Source of the DNA: an uncultured Sterolibacterium sp.
Lineage (GTDB): Bacteria; Pseudomonadota; Gammaproteobacteria; Burkholderiales; Rhodocyclaceae
DNA: 62,588 nt
Direction: 5' to 3'
Assembly: GCA_903904605.1 (NCBI GenBank)
Contig: CAIVDC010000139.1
Location: forward strand, 1-62,588
The notes under the pieces were generated by a model that saw only the letters and a list, made by a program, of their open reading frames with translations, was not told where the DNA came from and made no database searches. This document shows, piece after piece, positions 1 to 9,404 of the stretch; within the stretch, counting starts at the first letter, position 1, and each line of letters opens with the position of its first letter. The translations under genes were made by a program, and so were the position numbers.

Positions 1-402
1 CCTCTGGGCCCGCCGTTACCGACGGGCTCTAGCAGCCTACCCGGAAGCGGCGCGAGCCACGCCATTGCTTCCCTATTTGGCCTTGCCCCGGATGGGGTTT
101 GCCGTGCCGTCCGTGTTGCCACGTCCGCGGTGGGCTCTTACCTCGGCAGCGCTTGCGCGACGCCGACGCGCCTTGCGGCGCGCCACCATTTCACCCTTGC
201 CTGTGCCCGGAGTCTCGGAGGTCTTTCGACCCCCTGCTCTCCCAGGCCATCGGCGGTATCTTTCTGTTGCACTTTCCGTCGCCTTGGGCCGCAGCTTTCG
301 CCGCGGCTTATAACGCCCGGCCGTTAGCCGGCATCCTGCTCTGCGGGGCCCGGACTTTCCTCCATGAGCAAAAGCTCACAGCGGCTGCCTGGCGGACTTC
401 CG
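1..402 (-). ncRNA. rnpB: RNase P RNA, class A (3' end cut by window edge)
   Basis: This is the catalytic RNA of RNase P, which matures tRNA 5' ends. On the minus strand the conserved core appears in order: GAGGAAAGTCCGGGC (5' strand of P4, about 348-362), then ACAGAAAGATACCGCC (3' strand of P4, about 252-267), then GGTAAGAGCCCACCGCG, GGCCAAATAGGG and GGGTAGGCTGCT near the 3' side. The order and spacing match the bacterial type A fold. By comparison with E. coli, roughly the last 40 nt, including the closing strand of P1, lie beyond the left edge. The 5' end near 402 is inferred from a TACAAT box seven bases upstream. A protein reading of this stretch is not credible. Confidence 0.96.
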
Positions 403-408
403 GGGAGG

Positions 409-414
409 ATTGTA
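409..414 (-). promoter_or_regulatory. Candidate -10 box of rnpB
   Basis: TACAAT on the minus strand (5/6 to consensus) sits about seven bases before the first RNase P RNA base. I see no convincing -35 at 16-18 bp. The promoter would overlap the 3' end of the upstream DUF3025 gene, so the RNA may also receive read-through from that operon. Confidence 0.4.
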
Positions 415-422
415 ACCGAGGA

Positions 423-1214
423 CTAGCGTACCAGCCTGAGCGGCCGGAACTGGCGACGATCTTCGTAGTAGCCGTGGCTGGCATTGGCCGGCGTTGCGCC
501 GGGGATACCGAGCAGCGGCAGAGGCTGGAAATCCCGGGGTCGCGGCGAAAAATCGCCGGCGAAGCGCTGGGCCAGTCGCCTATCGACGTCCTCGAGTTGC
601 GCCGCCGGCGTCAGCGCCTGCCAGTCTTCGGCCACGTGCAGCAACAACGACTTGGCGCAAAGACCCAGATGCGGCGAGCGCAGCATGTCGAAGCTGGCGT
701 GGCCGAATACGAACACCTGCAGATTCCTCACGGTCTCGGCGCGGCGCGTCCAGAACACTTCCCGCCAGCGGTGAGCCCGGATATCGTCCCAGAGATCGAG
801 GCGGGACGTCAGCACGGCGGCGCCGCACTCGTCGAACTGGGTCAGCGCATCGCGCAGCGGACCGCGTCCGCTGCCGCCTTCGGCGATCTGCCCGGCCAGG
901 GCCAGATGGTGGCGTCGATTGAGGGCGGCCTTGGTCCTCGGGTAGGCGAGCCAGGCCAGGGCATTGAAGCCGTCGTGCCATGCACCCGGCCGGGTTTCGA
1001 CCTCGCCCAGCCAGTAGATGCGCTCCTCGTAAGCCAGACCGCTGCCCCCCGGAACGACGAAACGCAGGGGGGCGCCGCCACCGCTCCTGGTGTCGCGTTC
1101 CGCCGTCAGGCCATTGAGCGTGTCGCAATCCGGCGGCTCGCCGTTACCGGACAGCACGGACAGCCAGGGCGCCAGAGGCGCATAGAGCGGCTGGGTGGCG
1201 AAGTCGGGCGCCAA
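423..1214 (-). CDS. DUF3025 family protein
   Basis: A 263-residue protein of the uncharacterised DUF3025 family. The family-typical central region is visible: an ERIYWLGE-like stretch, then WHDGFNALAWLAYPRTK and an N/H-rich turn near residues 60-105. A conserved FGHASFD-L motif follows near 170. There is no signal peptide or membrane helix, so a cytoplasmic location is expected. It is the last protein gene of a pyrC-lipoprotein-DUF3025 run: the lipoprotein stop is 8 bp before this start, and rnpB follows immediately. Function is unknown; the W-H-D-N-A-W block could be a metal or active site, but that is a guess. Confidence 0.8.
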   Translation of the reverse strand: MAPDFATQPLYAPLAPWLSVLSGNGEPPDCDTLNGLTAERDTRSGGGAPLRFVVPGGSGLAYEERIYWLGEVETRPGAWHDGFNALAWLAYPRTKAALNRRHHLALAGQIAEGGSGRGPLRDALTQFDECGAAVLTSRLDLWDDIRAHRWREVFWTRRAETVRNLQVFVFGHASFDMLRSPHLGLCAKSLLLHVAEDWQALTPAAQLEDVDRRLAQRFAGDFSPRPRDFQPLPLLGIPGATPANASHGYYEDRRQFRPLRLVR

Positions 1215-1222
1215 GGCGACGC

Positions 1223-1669
1223 TCAGTTTCTGGCCGGCGCGGACGCCGCCGGGGCGACGGGCCTGGCTGCCGCGATGAATTGCAGCCGCTGCTGCCTGAT
1301 CTCGAAGCTACCGAGCAGGTCCCCCGGCTCGGCAGGCGGTGTCGGATACTGCTGCAAGCGGCATTTCTGCGCGTCGGCGACGTACCAGCGGTCGCCCTGC
1401 CGGAGGATGTAGGCGCCCTCCAGGGAACGATACAGTTCAGCCTTGAAGCCTTCCATGGGCGCAGGTTTCAGCGTGTGCCGGCGCATGCATTCGGGCAGGT
1501 GGGTGGTCATCAGCGCCAGGTCCCATTCACTGCGCCAGAAATACGTCTGCTCGCGCATCAGGGTCAGACTGTAGTCCGGCCCGTCGATCAGATAATAGGC
1601 GGCGTCCTGGCCGCATCCCGCGAGCGACAAGGCCGCGGCGGTCGCCGCCACGGCGCTCTGCCATTTCAT
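1223..1669 (-). CDS. Small lipoprotein, unknown function
   Basis: A 148-residue protein starting [20 protein letters not shown]. This is a lipoprotein signal with lipobox LAGC, so the mature protein should be lipidated at Cys19. The mature part has several aromatic residues (Y-F-W-R around 42-47) and a pair of cysteines (PEC and QKC). The last 20 residues are Ala/Pro-rich and probably disordered. The ATG overlaps the pyrC stop as ATGA, so the two are translationally coupled. I recognise no family. Confidence 0.75.
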   Translation of the reverse strand: MKWQSAVAATAAALSLAGCGQDAAYYLIDGPDYSLTLMREQTYFWRSEWDLALMTTHLPECMRRHTLKPAPMEGFKAELYRSLEGAYILRQGDRWYVADAQKCRLQQYPTPPAEPGDLLGSFEIRQQRLQFIAAARPVAPAASAPARN

Positions 1670-2703
1670 GGCTGCAGTCTCCAGGCAATGCTCTCGCCGG
1701 CCGGAAGGGGCACCAGCGGGTCCGCCCCGAGGAAAGGCACGGTCGCGGGAGGCACCCAGCTTTCCCTGACCAGGGTGATTTTCCCGCTGTTGCGCGCCAG
1801 GCGGTAGAAGTCGGCGCCGTAATGGCTGGCGAAGCCTTCCAGCCGATCCAGCGCGGCTGCCGCGTCGAAGACCTGCGCATACAGCTCGATGCCGGCGTGC
1901 GCCGTGTAGCAGCCGGCGCAACCGCAGCCGGACTCCTTGGCGCTCTTCGCGTGCGGCGCCGAGTCGGTGCCGAGGAAGAACTTCGGATTGCCGGAGGTCG
2001 CCGCCGCCACCAGCGCCAGCCGATGCGCTTCTCTCTTCAGCACCGGCAGGCAGTACAGGTGCGGGCGGATGCCGCCCTGGAAGATGGCGTTGCGATTGAG
2101 CAATAGATGATGCGCGGTGATCGTCGCCGCGACGTTCTCGCCCGCGGCCATCACGAACTGCACCGCATGATCGGTCGTGATGTGCTCGAACACCAGGCGT
2201 AGCGCCGGAAAGTCCTTCAGCAGCGGTATCGCCACGCGCTCGATGAACACCGCCTCCCGGTCGAAGATATCGACCGCCGGATCGGTCGCCTCGCCATGCA
2301 CCAGCAAGGGCAGGCCCAGGGCTTCCATGCGCGCCAGCGCCATCCGGCATTTGCCGAGATCGGTGACGCCGGCAGCGGAGTTGGTCGTCGCTCCCGCCGG
2401 GTAGAGCTTGACGCCGTGCACGAAGCCGCTCCGCGAAGCGGCCGCTATCTCTTCCGGCGATGTCTCGTCGGTGAGATAGAGGGTCATCAGCGGCTCGAAG
2501 CTGAGGCCCGCCGGCAAGGCCGCGAGAATTCGCCGCCGGTAGGCGGCGGCCGAAGCCACCGTCGTCACCGGCGGCTTCAGGTTGGGCATGACGATGGCGC
2601 GGGCAAAGCGTCGCGCCGTGTCGGGCAGTACCGCGGCGAGCGCCGCGCCGTCGCGCAGATGCAGGTGCCAGTCGTCGGGACGGGTGAAGGTGAGGGACTG
2701 CAT
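1666..2703 (-). CDS. pyrC: Dihydroorotase
   Basis: Dihydroorotase cyclises N-carbamoyl-aspartate to dihydroorotate in de novo pyrimidine synthesis. At 345 residues it has the length of class II PyrC (E. coli type). Visible zinc-site and active-site motifs are HLHLRDG (residues 13-19), [10 protein letters not shown] (39-48), the carboxylated lysine in [12 protein letters not shown] (about 98-109), EHITTDHAV, and GTDSAPH (about 246-252). It is the first gene of the pyrC-lipoprotein-DUF3025 run, with rsmI just upstream in the same direction (8 bp gap). Confidence 0.97.
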   Translation of the reverse strand: MQSLTFTRPDDWHLHLRDGAALAAVLPDTARRFARAIVMPNLKPPVTTVASAAAYRRRILAALPAGLSFEPLMTLYLTDETSPEEIAAASRSGFVHGVKLYPAGATTNSAAGVTDLGKCRMALARMEALGLPLLVHGEATDPAVDIFDREAVFIERVAIPLLKDFPALRLVFEHITTDHAVQFVMAAGENVAATITAHHLLLNRNAIFQGGIRPHLYCLPVLKREAHRLALVAAATSGNPKFFLGTDSAPHAKSAKESGCGCAGCYTAHAGIELYAQVFDAAAALDRLEGFASHYGADFYRLARNSGKITLVRESWVPPATVPFLGADPLVPLPAGESIAWRLQP

Positions 2704-2711
2704 GGCGGGGA

Positions 2712-3551
2712 TTATAACTGCTCGTCCTGCCAGGCCAGCGCCCGTTGGTAAAGCGCATTCCTCGGCGCACCGCTGATCTTGGCGGCCAGCCTGACCGCCT
2801 GCTTCAGCGGCAGTTCGGACAGGAGCAACTTCAGCGTGGACAGCGCTTCGGGCGGCAGGTCTTCTCCCGGCGGCGGCGCCGAGATGATCAGCACGAATTC
2901 GCCGCGCCGCCGATTGTCATCGGCGGCGAGCCAGGCCGGACCTTCGGCGAGCGGCATGCGCGCGATCTGCTCGAACAGCTTGGTCAGTTCCCGGGCGATC
3001 ACCAGTTCGCGCTGCGGTTCAAGCAGTTCGGCCAGATCGGCCAGGGTTTCGGCGATGCGATGCGGCGCCTCGTAGAACACCAGCGCCGCGGCGACGGACT
3101 TCACCCGTTCGATGGCCAGCCGCCTCGCCGCCGGCCTGGTCGGCAGAAAACCGTAGAACAGGAAATGCGGATCATTGATGCCGGATGCGGAGAGCGCGGC
3201 AATCGCGGCATTCGGGCCCGGCAGCGGGATCACCGGATAGCCGGCACTGCTCAGCGCCGCCACGGCCCGGGCGCCGGGATCGGAAACGCCGGGCGTGCCG
3301 GCATCGGAAACCAGCGCCACGCACTTGCCTTCGGACAGGAAGGCCAGCAGCTTCTCCGCCGCTGCCGCCTCATTGTGCTCGTGTACGGCGAACAGCGTCG
3401 CGCGGATATCGTAGTGTTCCAACAGGCGGCGCGTGTGTCGCGTGTCCTCGCAGGCGATCAGGTCGGCACCGCGCAGCACCTCGAGTGCGCGCAGGGTGAT
3501 GTCGCCAAGGTTCCCCAGCGGCGTCGCCACCACGTATAATGCCGGTGTCAT
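2712..3551 (-). CDS. rsmI: 16S rRNA (cytidine(1402)-2'-O)-methyltransferase
   Basis: RsmI 2'-O-methylates C1402 in the 16S rRNA decoding centre using SAM. The start chosen is the ATG giving [17 protein letters not shown]; a longer frame adds seven residues (MEAQRIK) that are not family-typical. Tetrapyrrole-methylase-fold motifs are present: [33 protein letters not shown] and [15 protein letters not shown]. The C-terminal HTH-like segment ([15 protein letters not shown]) is present. It diverges from yraN, the same arrangement as yraL/yraN in E. coli but without lpoA between them. Confidence 0.95.
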   Translation of the reverse strand: MTPALYVVATPLGNLGDITLRALEVLRGADLIACEDTRHTRRLLEHYDIRATLFAVHEHNEAAAAEKLLAFLSEGKCVALVSDAGTPGVSDPGARAVAALSSAGYPVIPLPGPNAAIAALSASGINDPHFLFYGFLPTRPAARRLAIERVKSVAAALVFYEAPHRIAETLADLAELLEPQRELVIARELTKLFEQIARMPLAEGPAWLAADDNRRRGEFVLIISAPPPGEDLPPEALSTLKLLLSELPLKQAVRLAAKISGAPRNALYQRALAWQDEQL

Positions 3552-3631
3552 TTTTATGCGCTGCGCCTCCATGCCTTGTCCCGTCCGCGATTCTTCAGTC
3601 AGTTGCGCATTGTCCGGTGCGGCGGTGTCCC

Positions 3632-3992
3632 GTGCAAGCGAATAGGCCGGCGGCGAACAAGTCAGCCGGCGACGCTGCCGAGACGCTTGCCGCAGCCTAT
3701 CTGGCCACGCGCGGTTTGCGCGTGCTCGAGCGCAACTGGCGGACTAGGGGCGGCGAGATCGACCTGATCTGCTCGGACGGCGCCACCCTGGTTTTCGTCG
3801 AAGTGCGGCTGCGCACTCACAGCGGCTACGGCGGCGCCGTTGCCAGCATCGCCAACCCCAAGCAGCGCCGCCTGATCCTCGCCGCGCGCCATTATCTGAT
3901 GACGCACGGTGCAGCCGCCGATGACCGTCCCTGCCGCTTCGATGCCGTACTCCTCGACGGGATCGACGAAGCCCGCATCGAATGGATCAGGA

Positions 3993-4012
<20 letters not shown>
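3632..4012 (+). CDS. yraN: YraN / UPF0102 family nuclease-fold protein
   Basis: A 126-residue protein of the YraN (UPF0102) family, a restriction-endonuclease-like fold with no firmly assigned role. Conserved motifs are GDAAETLAAAYL, the GGEIDLI motif with the catalytic-type acidic residues, and FVEVR (usually FVEVK/R). A GTG start is proposed because it gives the usual length of about 125-130. The frame stays open upstream to an ATG near 3539, but that would overlap the divergent rsmI and add a Cys/Pro-rich segment unlike the family. The 3' end overlaps the HIRAN gene. Confidence 0.88.
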
Positions 4013-5697
<1,685 letters not shown>

Positions 5698-5702
5698 CCG
5701 GC

Positions 5703-6191
5703 GTGGACCACCCTGCCCCGGCCTTCGAAGCCAAGTGCTGTCGGCCCGATGAATTGGCCGGACGCGCGCGTGCCCTGGCGAGACCAATGGTGTTCACCAA
5801 CGGCTGCTTCGACATCCTGCACCGCGGCCATGTCACCTACCTCGCCCAGGCGCGCGGCCTGGGTGCCAGCCTGATCGTCGCCGTCAATTCGGACAATTCC
5901 GTGCGCCGCCTCGGCAAGGGCGAGGACCGGCCGGTGAATCGCCTGGAAGACCGCATGGCGCTGCTCGCCGCGCTCGAATGCGTCACCTTGGTCACCTGGT
6001 TCGACGAGGACACGCCGCTGTCGACGATCCTGACTTGCCGACCGGACGTCCTGGCGAAGGGCGGAGACTGGGCGGCGGACCGTATCGTCGGCGCCAGGGA
6101 AGTGCTGGCAGACGGCGGCCGGGTGGTGTCGATTCCCCTCATCCACCCGCACTCGACCACGACCCTGCTGGAAAAGATCCGCCGCCTGTAG
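5703..6191 (+). CDS. hldC: D-glycero-beta-D-manno-heptose 1-phosphate adenylyltransferase
   Basis: A 162-residue nucleotidyltransferase corresponding to the C-terminal half of E. coli HldE (also called RfaE2). It transfers AMP to heptose-1-phosphate, giving ADP-heptose for LPS core. Motifs are FTNGCFDILHRGH with the HxGH site, NSDNSVRRLGKG, DVLAKGGDW, and the C-terminal HSTTTLLEKIR. The start is GTG five bases after the BON gene stop; it keeps the usual length. The kinase partner (hldA) is not in this window. It ends 3 bp from the convergent TAXI gene. Confidence 0.93.
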   Translation: MDHPAPAFEAKCCRPDELAGRARALARPMVFTNGCFDILHRGHVTYLAQARGLGASLIVAVNSDNSVRRLGKGEDRPVNRLEDRMALLAALECVTLVTWFDEDTPLSTILTCRPDVLAKGGDWAADRIVGAREVLADGGRVVSIPLIHPHSTTTLLEKIRRL

Positions 6192-6194
6192 ACG

Positions 6195-7529
6195 CTAGCC
6201 GGCAGAGGTCTTGCGCATGATGACGTCATGCACCAGGCCGATATGGCTCTTCAAGGTGTAGAACATGTCGGAAAAGGCCAGCGGCGTGGTCATCCGGTCG
6301 ACATCCTTCTCGATGGCTTCCAGGCGCATCAGCCATTCCTCGCGCGAGTGCCGCAGCGGATCCTGCGCCACCTCCGCCTCAAGGAACTTCAACTCGCCAT
6401 AGCGCCGGAAGATGCGCGAGCGGATGCGCCATCCATAGAGCGAAGGCGCAAACCTCAAGACCGGGATCAGCAGCGCCAGCACCGGCACCAGCAGCACCAC
6501 CATCCGGTCGATCAAGGTCGCCGCCCAGAACGGCAGGTAGCGCTGCAGCCAGGGTTTGCCCGACCTGTAGTAGCGCTCGGCCTCCTTCGACAGCGGAAAG
6601 TCCACTTCGGTCGCGTTCGGGAACTCCCCGGGCTTCTGGAAGATCCCGGGTCCGCCATGCACTTCGGTCGCCGCCTGCAACAGCAGGTCGATCAGCGCCG
6701 GATGCGTGTCCCCGCGAACCACCAGCGTGGCCATCGGCGAAACCAGGGTGACATCCTGCGCCGGAATGTTGCGCGCCAGATCGACCGCTCCCGCCGGCAG
6801 CGTCAATCGGGTCAGATCGGGAAAGCGGCGGGTATAGGCGTCGGCTCGGCTCAAACTCATCAGGCGCACGCCGTCTGAGTAGAGCAGCAACCAGACAGCG
6901 GCGGACTGGGTCGGGCCGACGACGAACAGCGCATCGACTTCGCCTCGGCGCAGGGCTTCGACCGCAGCCACCCCGGTCTGTGCCACGAGCTGCGTCGGCT
7001 TGCCGCTGATGCCGTTGGCTTCGAGGAGATCCAGCGCCAGCTTGTAGGTGCCGCTGTTGATCGGGCCGATGGCGATACGCCGGCCTTTCAGCTGGCTGAT
7101 CCGGTCGAGGGCGCCGCGCTCCTCCAGGGACGCGCGATAGAAGATCCACAGCGGCTCGTAATAGAGGCTGCCGAGCGAAACCAGATTGTCGTCCGCGCCG
7201 GCACTGGCGATGCCGCCCTGGACGAAGCCGGCATCGACGTCGAAGTTCCCGTCGCGCAGGCGTTGCAGGTTTTCCACGGCACCGGCCGAGGGCTTCTCCA
7301 CCAGGGTCACGCCATAGCGCGCCAGGACGTCCCGGTAGCGTGCGGCGAAACGCTGGTAGGCGCCGCCTTCGCCGCCGCTGCTGATGATCAGTTGCTTCGG
7401 CGGCGCCGGCCGGATGAACTGCGCGGCCGCCCAGAATCCCAGGAGCAGCAGCAGCAGGGATGGCAGGGCAACCAGCAGGAGGTCGCGCCAGGAAAGCTCG
7501 CGCAGCCGCCTATTAAGCTCGGTCACCAT
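6195..7529 (-). CDS. Membrane-anchored TAXI-family solute-binding protein
   Basis: A 444-residue TRAP-transporter-associated extracytoplasmic immunogenic (TAXI) protein. An uncleaved-looking N-terminal helix (about residues 17-38) leads into the binding domain with the family opening LIISSGGEGGAYQRFA. Later motifs are KGRRIAIGPINSGTY and ALFVVGPTQS. Unlike ordinary periplasmic TAXI proteins, a second hydrophobic helix (about 335-362) follows the binding domain. A charged cytoplasm-like tail of about 85 residues comes after it. No TRAP permease is nearby. It could be a sensor or scaffold rather than a transport receptor, which is inference. It is codirectional with, and 7 bp downstream of, the CocE-type gene. 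Confidence 0.85.
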   Translation of the reverse strand: MVTELNRRLRELSWRDLLLVALPSLLLLLLGFWAAAQFIRPAPPKQLIISSGGEGGAYQRFAARYRDVLARYGVTLVEKPSAGAVENLQRLRDGNFDVDAGFVQGGIASAGADDNLVSLGSLYYEPLWIFYRASLEERGALDRISQLKGRRIAIGPINSGTYKLALDLLEANGISGKPTQLVAQTGVAAVEALRRGEVDALFVVGPTQSAAVWLLLYSDGVRLMSLSRADAYTRRFPDLTRLTLPAGAVDLARNIPAQDVTLVSPMATLVVRGDTHPALIDLLLQAATEVHGGPGIFQKPGEFPNATEVDFPLSKEAERYYRSGKPWLQRYLPFWAATLIDRMVVLLVPVLALLIPVLRFAPSLYGWRIRSRIFRRYGELKFLEAEVAQDPLRHSREEWLMRLEAIEKDVDRMTTPLAFSDMFYTLKSHIGLVHDVIMRKTSAG

Positions 7530-7536
7530 TGAACCA

Positions 7537-9210
7537 TCATCGCTCCGCGCCGATATCGCGCACGATCGGGATCAGGAGATAGGAAAGGTTCGAGCCCCCC
7601 GTGTGAACCACGTGACGACCGATGTTGACCGTATTCTCATGCTTGTAGTGCGCAATTGCCGTGGATTTGTTGATCTCGGAACCCTGAACGATCAGGACCA
7701 GGGATTCACCGGCTTCAAAGCGTGTGCCTGAAGGCCAGATCTCGACGGCGACTTCGACGACCGAACCTTGCACGATCGGGAGACTCCGCTGATGCTTGAG
7801 CACGGGCTGATGGAGCGTGCTAAGCACGGGATCCAGTTCTCGCTGCGACACGCGCAGCCAGCCTAGGGCGACCGGGCCATTGTCGAACTGAGCGCAGTAG
7901 GGAAACGGCACGGTGGCACCCGCCGCATCGCGCTTTTGAATCCCCACGAACAGGTCCATGTCGTCGGCCCCCTGCGCCTCGACAAATGCATGTAGGGCCA
8001 TGTGTCCCACGACATCGGTGCGCTGGCTGAACTTGAACTCGAATTCCGCATGATCGGGCGACGCCGCCTTGTCGACCGACTCGTACGACTGGAATCCGGC
8101 CCGGGTTGGTGCTTCCAGGGAAAGTGAGCGACTCTCGCCGTCGAGGAACAGTTTGGTGTACTGCGTTCTGGCGATCGGCCATTCCTTCTCGGCAAACATA
8201 CTGCCCAGGGAATGCCTCTCGCGCAGCTCCAGAACGACCGGCGGCCAGTCCTTGATCTCGTTATCGATGCCCTTGAGGAAATGATCAAAAAATATTCTTT
8301 GCCTGGCCACACTCGCCGGCTCGTAGTAATACGCCCATTTCTTTCTCCCATGGACCTCCAGCCATTTCCGCGGAGAGGCGATGCCCTTGAATCCTTCGAG
8401 CGTTCCCCGGGTGTGCAGCCCCTGGTCCGTCCAACTCGCGACGACATAGGCCGGCACGACGGTATCGCCGAACCGTGCCGCCTTGGACACCCAGAAGTCG
8501 TCGAAAAACGGGTGCTCCCGCGTCTCCCCGGCCAGGTCCTCGACCTCCGTGGTGCTGGCGCCCCAGCGCAGAGCGATATACGGCCAGAAGGAACTATCCG
8601 GCACACCGCCGTGGTACACCACCTCCCGATAGGTGTCGCTCCAGCCTTCCCATGGATTCATGGCGGCCAGATGGGGCGGATTGAGTTCCGCAACCCGCCA
8701 TTGGCTGCTGGCGAGATAGGACACCCCGGACAGTCCAACCTTGCCGTTGCTCCAGGGCTGCGTCCCCGCCCATTCGATCACATCATAGAAGTCGAGGGCC
8801 TCCTGGTCGGAGAGAAAGGACGCTCGGCCACCCGAATACCATGTTCCGCGTGGATTGACGTTCACCACGGCATAGCCTGCCGGCACCCAGTAGTCGGGAT
8901 TGGGCGCTTCGAATGCCGTTCGCGGCGTAACGTCCTTCGGGTCTACAGCTCCCGGCAAATATCTTTCCGGCTGGTTCGGCAGGTGTTTGCCGTAAGGCCC
9001 CCAGGCAATCAGCGGTGCGGCAGCTTCTTCGCCCACGGGGCGGAAAACGTCGGCATATATCTCGACTCCGTCGCGCAGCCGAATCGAAACATCCCGCTCG
9101 ACCCGCATGCCGTACTCGATGCCTGAATGGTAATGCGGCGGCTCGCAGCCACGCGACCCGGGGGTGGCGAGAGGCGCACGGAATTTCAGTTCGACAAGAG
9201 GCCGCTTCAT
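7537..9210 (-). CDS. CocE/NonD family alpha/beta hydrolase (copy 1)
   Basis: A 557-residue S15/CocE-type hydrolase acting on ester or amide bonds of unknown substrate. It has an N-terminal RLRDGVEIYADVFRP strand pair and the nucleophile elbow GLSGVSYLA (Ser about 161). The acid is in SWTDQGLHTRGT and the histidine in EVHGRKKW. A C-terminal jelly-roll (X-Pro dipeptidyl-peptidase C domain) runs from about residue 340 and includes DDMDLFVGIQK. There is no signal peptide, so it should be cytosolic. It diverges from the ligase gene across a 194-bp promoter region, and a homologous hydrolase lies just beyond the ligase. Confidence 0.9.
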   Translation of the reverse strand: MKRPLVELKFRAPLATPGSRGCEPPHYHSGIEYGMRVERDVSIRLRDGVEIYADVFRPVGEEAAAPLIAWGPYGKHLPNQPERYLPGAVDPKDVTPRTAFEAPNPDYWVPAGYAVVNVNPRGTWYSGGRASFLSDQEALDFYDVIEWAGTQPWSNGKVGLSGVSYLASSQWRVAELNPPHLAAMNPWEGWSDTYREVVYHGGVPDSSFWPYIALRWGASTTEVEDLAGETREHPFFDDFWVSKAARFGDTVVPAYVVASWTDQGLHTRGTLEGFKGIASPRKWLEVHGRKKWAYYYEPASVARQRIFFDHFLKGIDNEIKDWPPVVLELRERHSLGSMFAEKEWPIARTQYTKLFLDGESRSLSLEAPTRAGFQSYESVDKAASPDHAEFEFKFSQRTDVVGHMALHAFVEAQGADDMDLFVGIQKRDAAGATVPFPYCAQFDNGPVALGWLRVSQRELDPVLSTLHQPVLKHQRSLPIVQGSVVEVAVEIWPSGTRFEAGESLVLIVQGSEINKSTAIAHYKHENTVNIGRHVVHTGGSNLSYLLIPIVRDIGAER

Positions 9211-9246
9211 GGGTTTCGCACTCCGGATTGTCAGGGATCGAGGTCC

Positions 9247-9275
9247 ATGCTATCTGCCACTGCGGCGTTTGTAAA
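9247..9275 (-). promoter_or_regulatory. Candidate promoter of the leftward CocE gene
   Basis: Minus strand TTTACA (-35, 5/6), a 17-bp spacer and TAGCAT (-10, 4/6). The start codon lies about 30 bp beyond the predicted start point. It is back-to-back with the ligase promoter, with -35 boxes about 25 bp apart. Confidence 0.45.
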
Positions 9276-9299
9276 CATCATAGCCCCCTGCCAGGCTTC

Positions 9300-9327
9300 T
9301 TGACTTCATTCGGGAACTGCGGATAAT
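9300..9327 (+). promoter_or_regulatory. Candidate promoter of the ligase/CocE2/Liv operon
   Basis: TTGACT (-35, 5/6), 16-bp spacer, GATAAT (-10, 5/6). Predicted transcription starts near 9334, about 70 bases before the ligase ATG. A palindrome lies just downstream of the start point. Confidence 0.5.
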
Positions 9328-9344
9328 CGTGCCGTGATTGCACC

Positions 9345-9358
9345 GTTGCGTTCGCAAC
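9345..9358. promoter_or_regulatory. Palindromic candidate operator GTTGCG-TT-CGCAAC
   Basis: A perfect 6+6 bp inverted repeat with a 2-bp centre, about 11-24 bases after the predicted start of the rightward operon. This is a usual position for repressor roadblock. The MarR-family gene four genes along is the obvious candidate binder; that link is inference. Confidence 0.35.
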
Positions 9359-9404
9359 AATATACGATCACCTCGCCATCGCCTCCCGTCTGGAAGGACT
9401 GAGC

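Noticed and set aside
99-1412. 437-codon frame running across the RNase P RNA and DUF3025 gene
   Set aside because: It crosses a conserved structural RNA and lies antisense to a real gene; composition is shadow-like.
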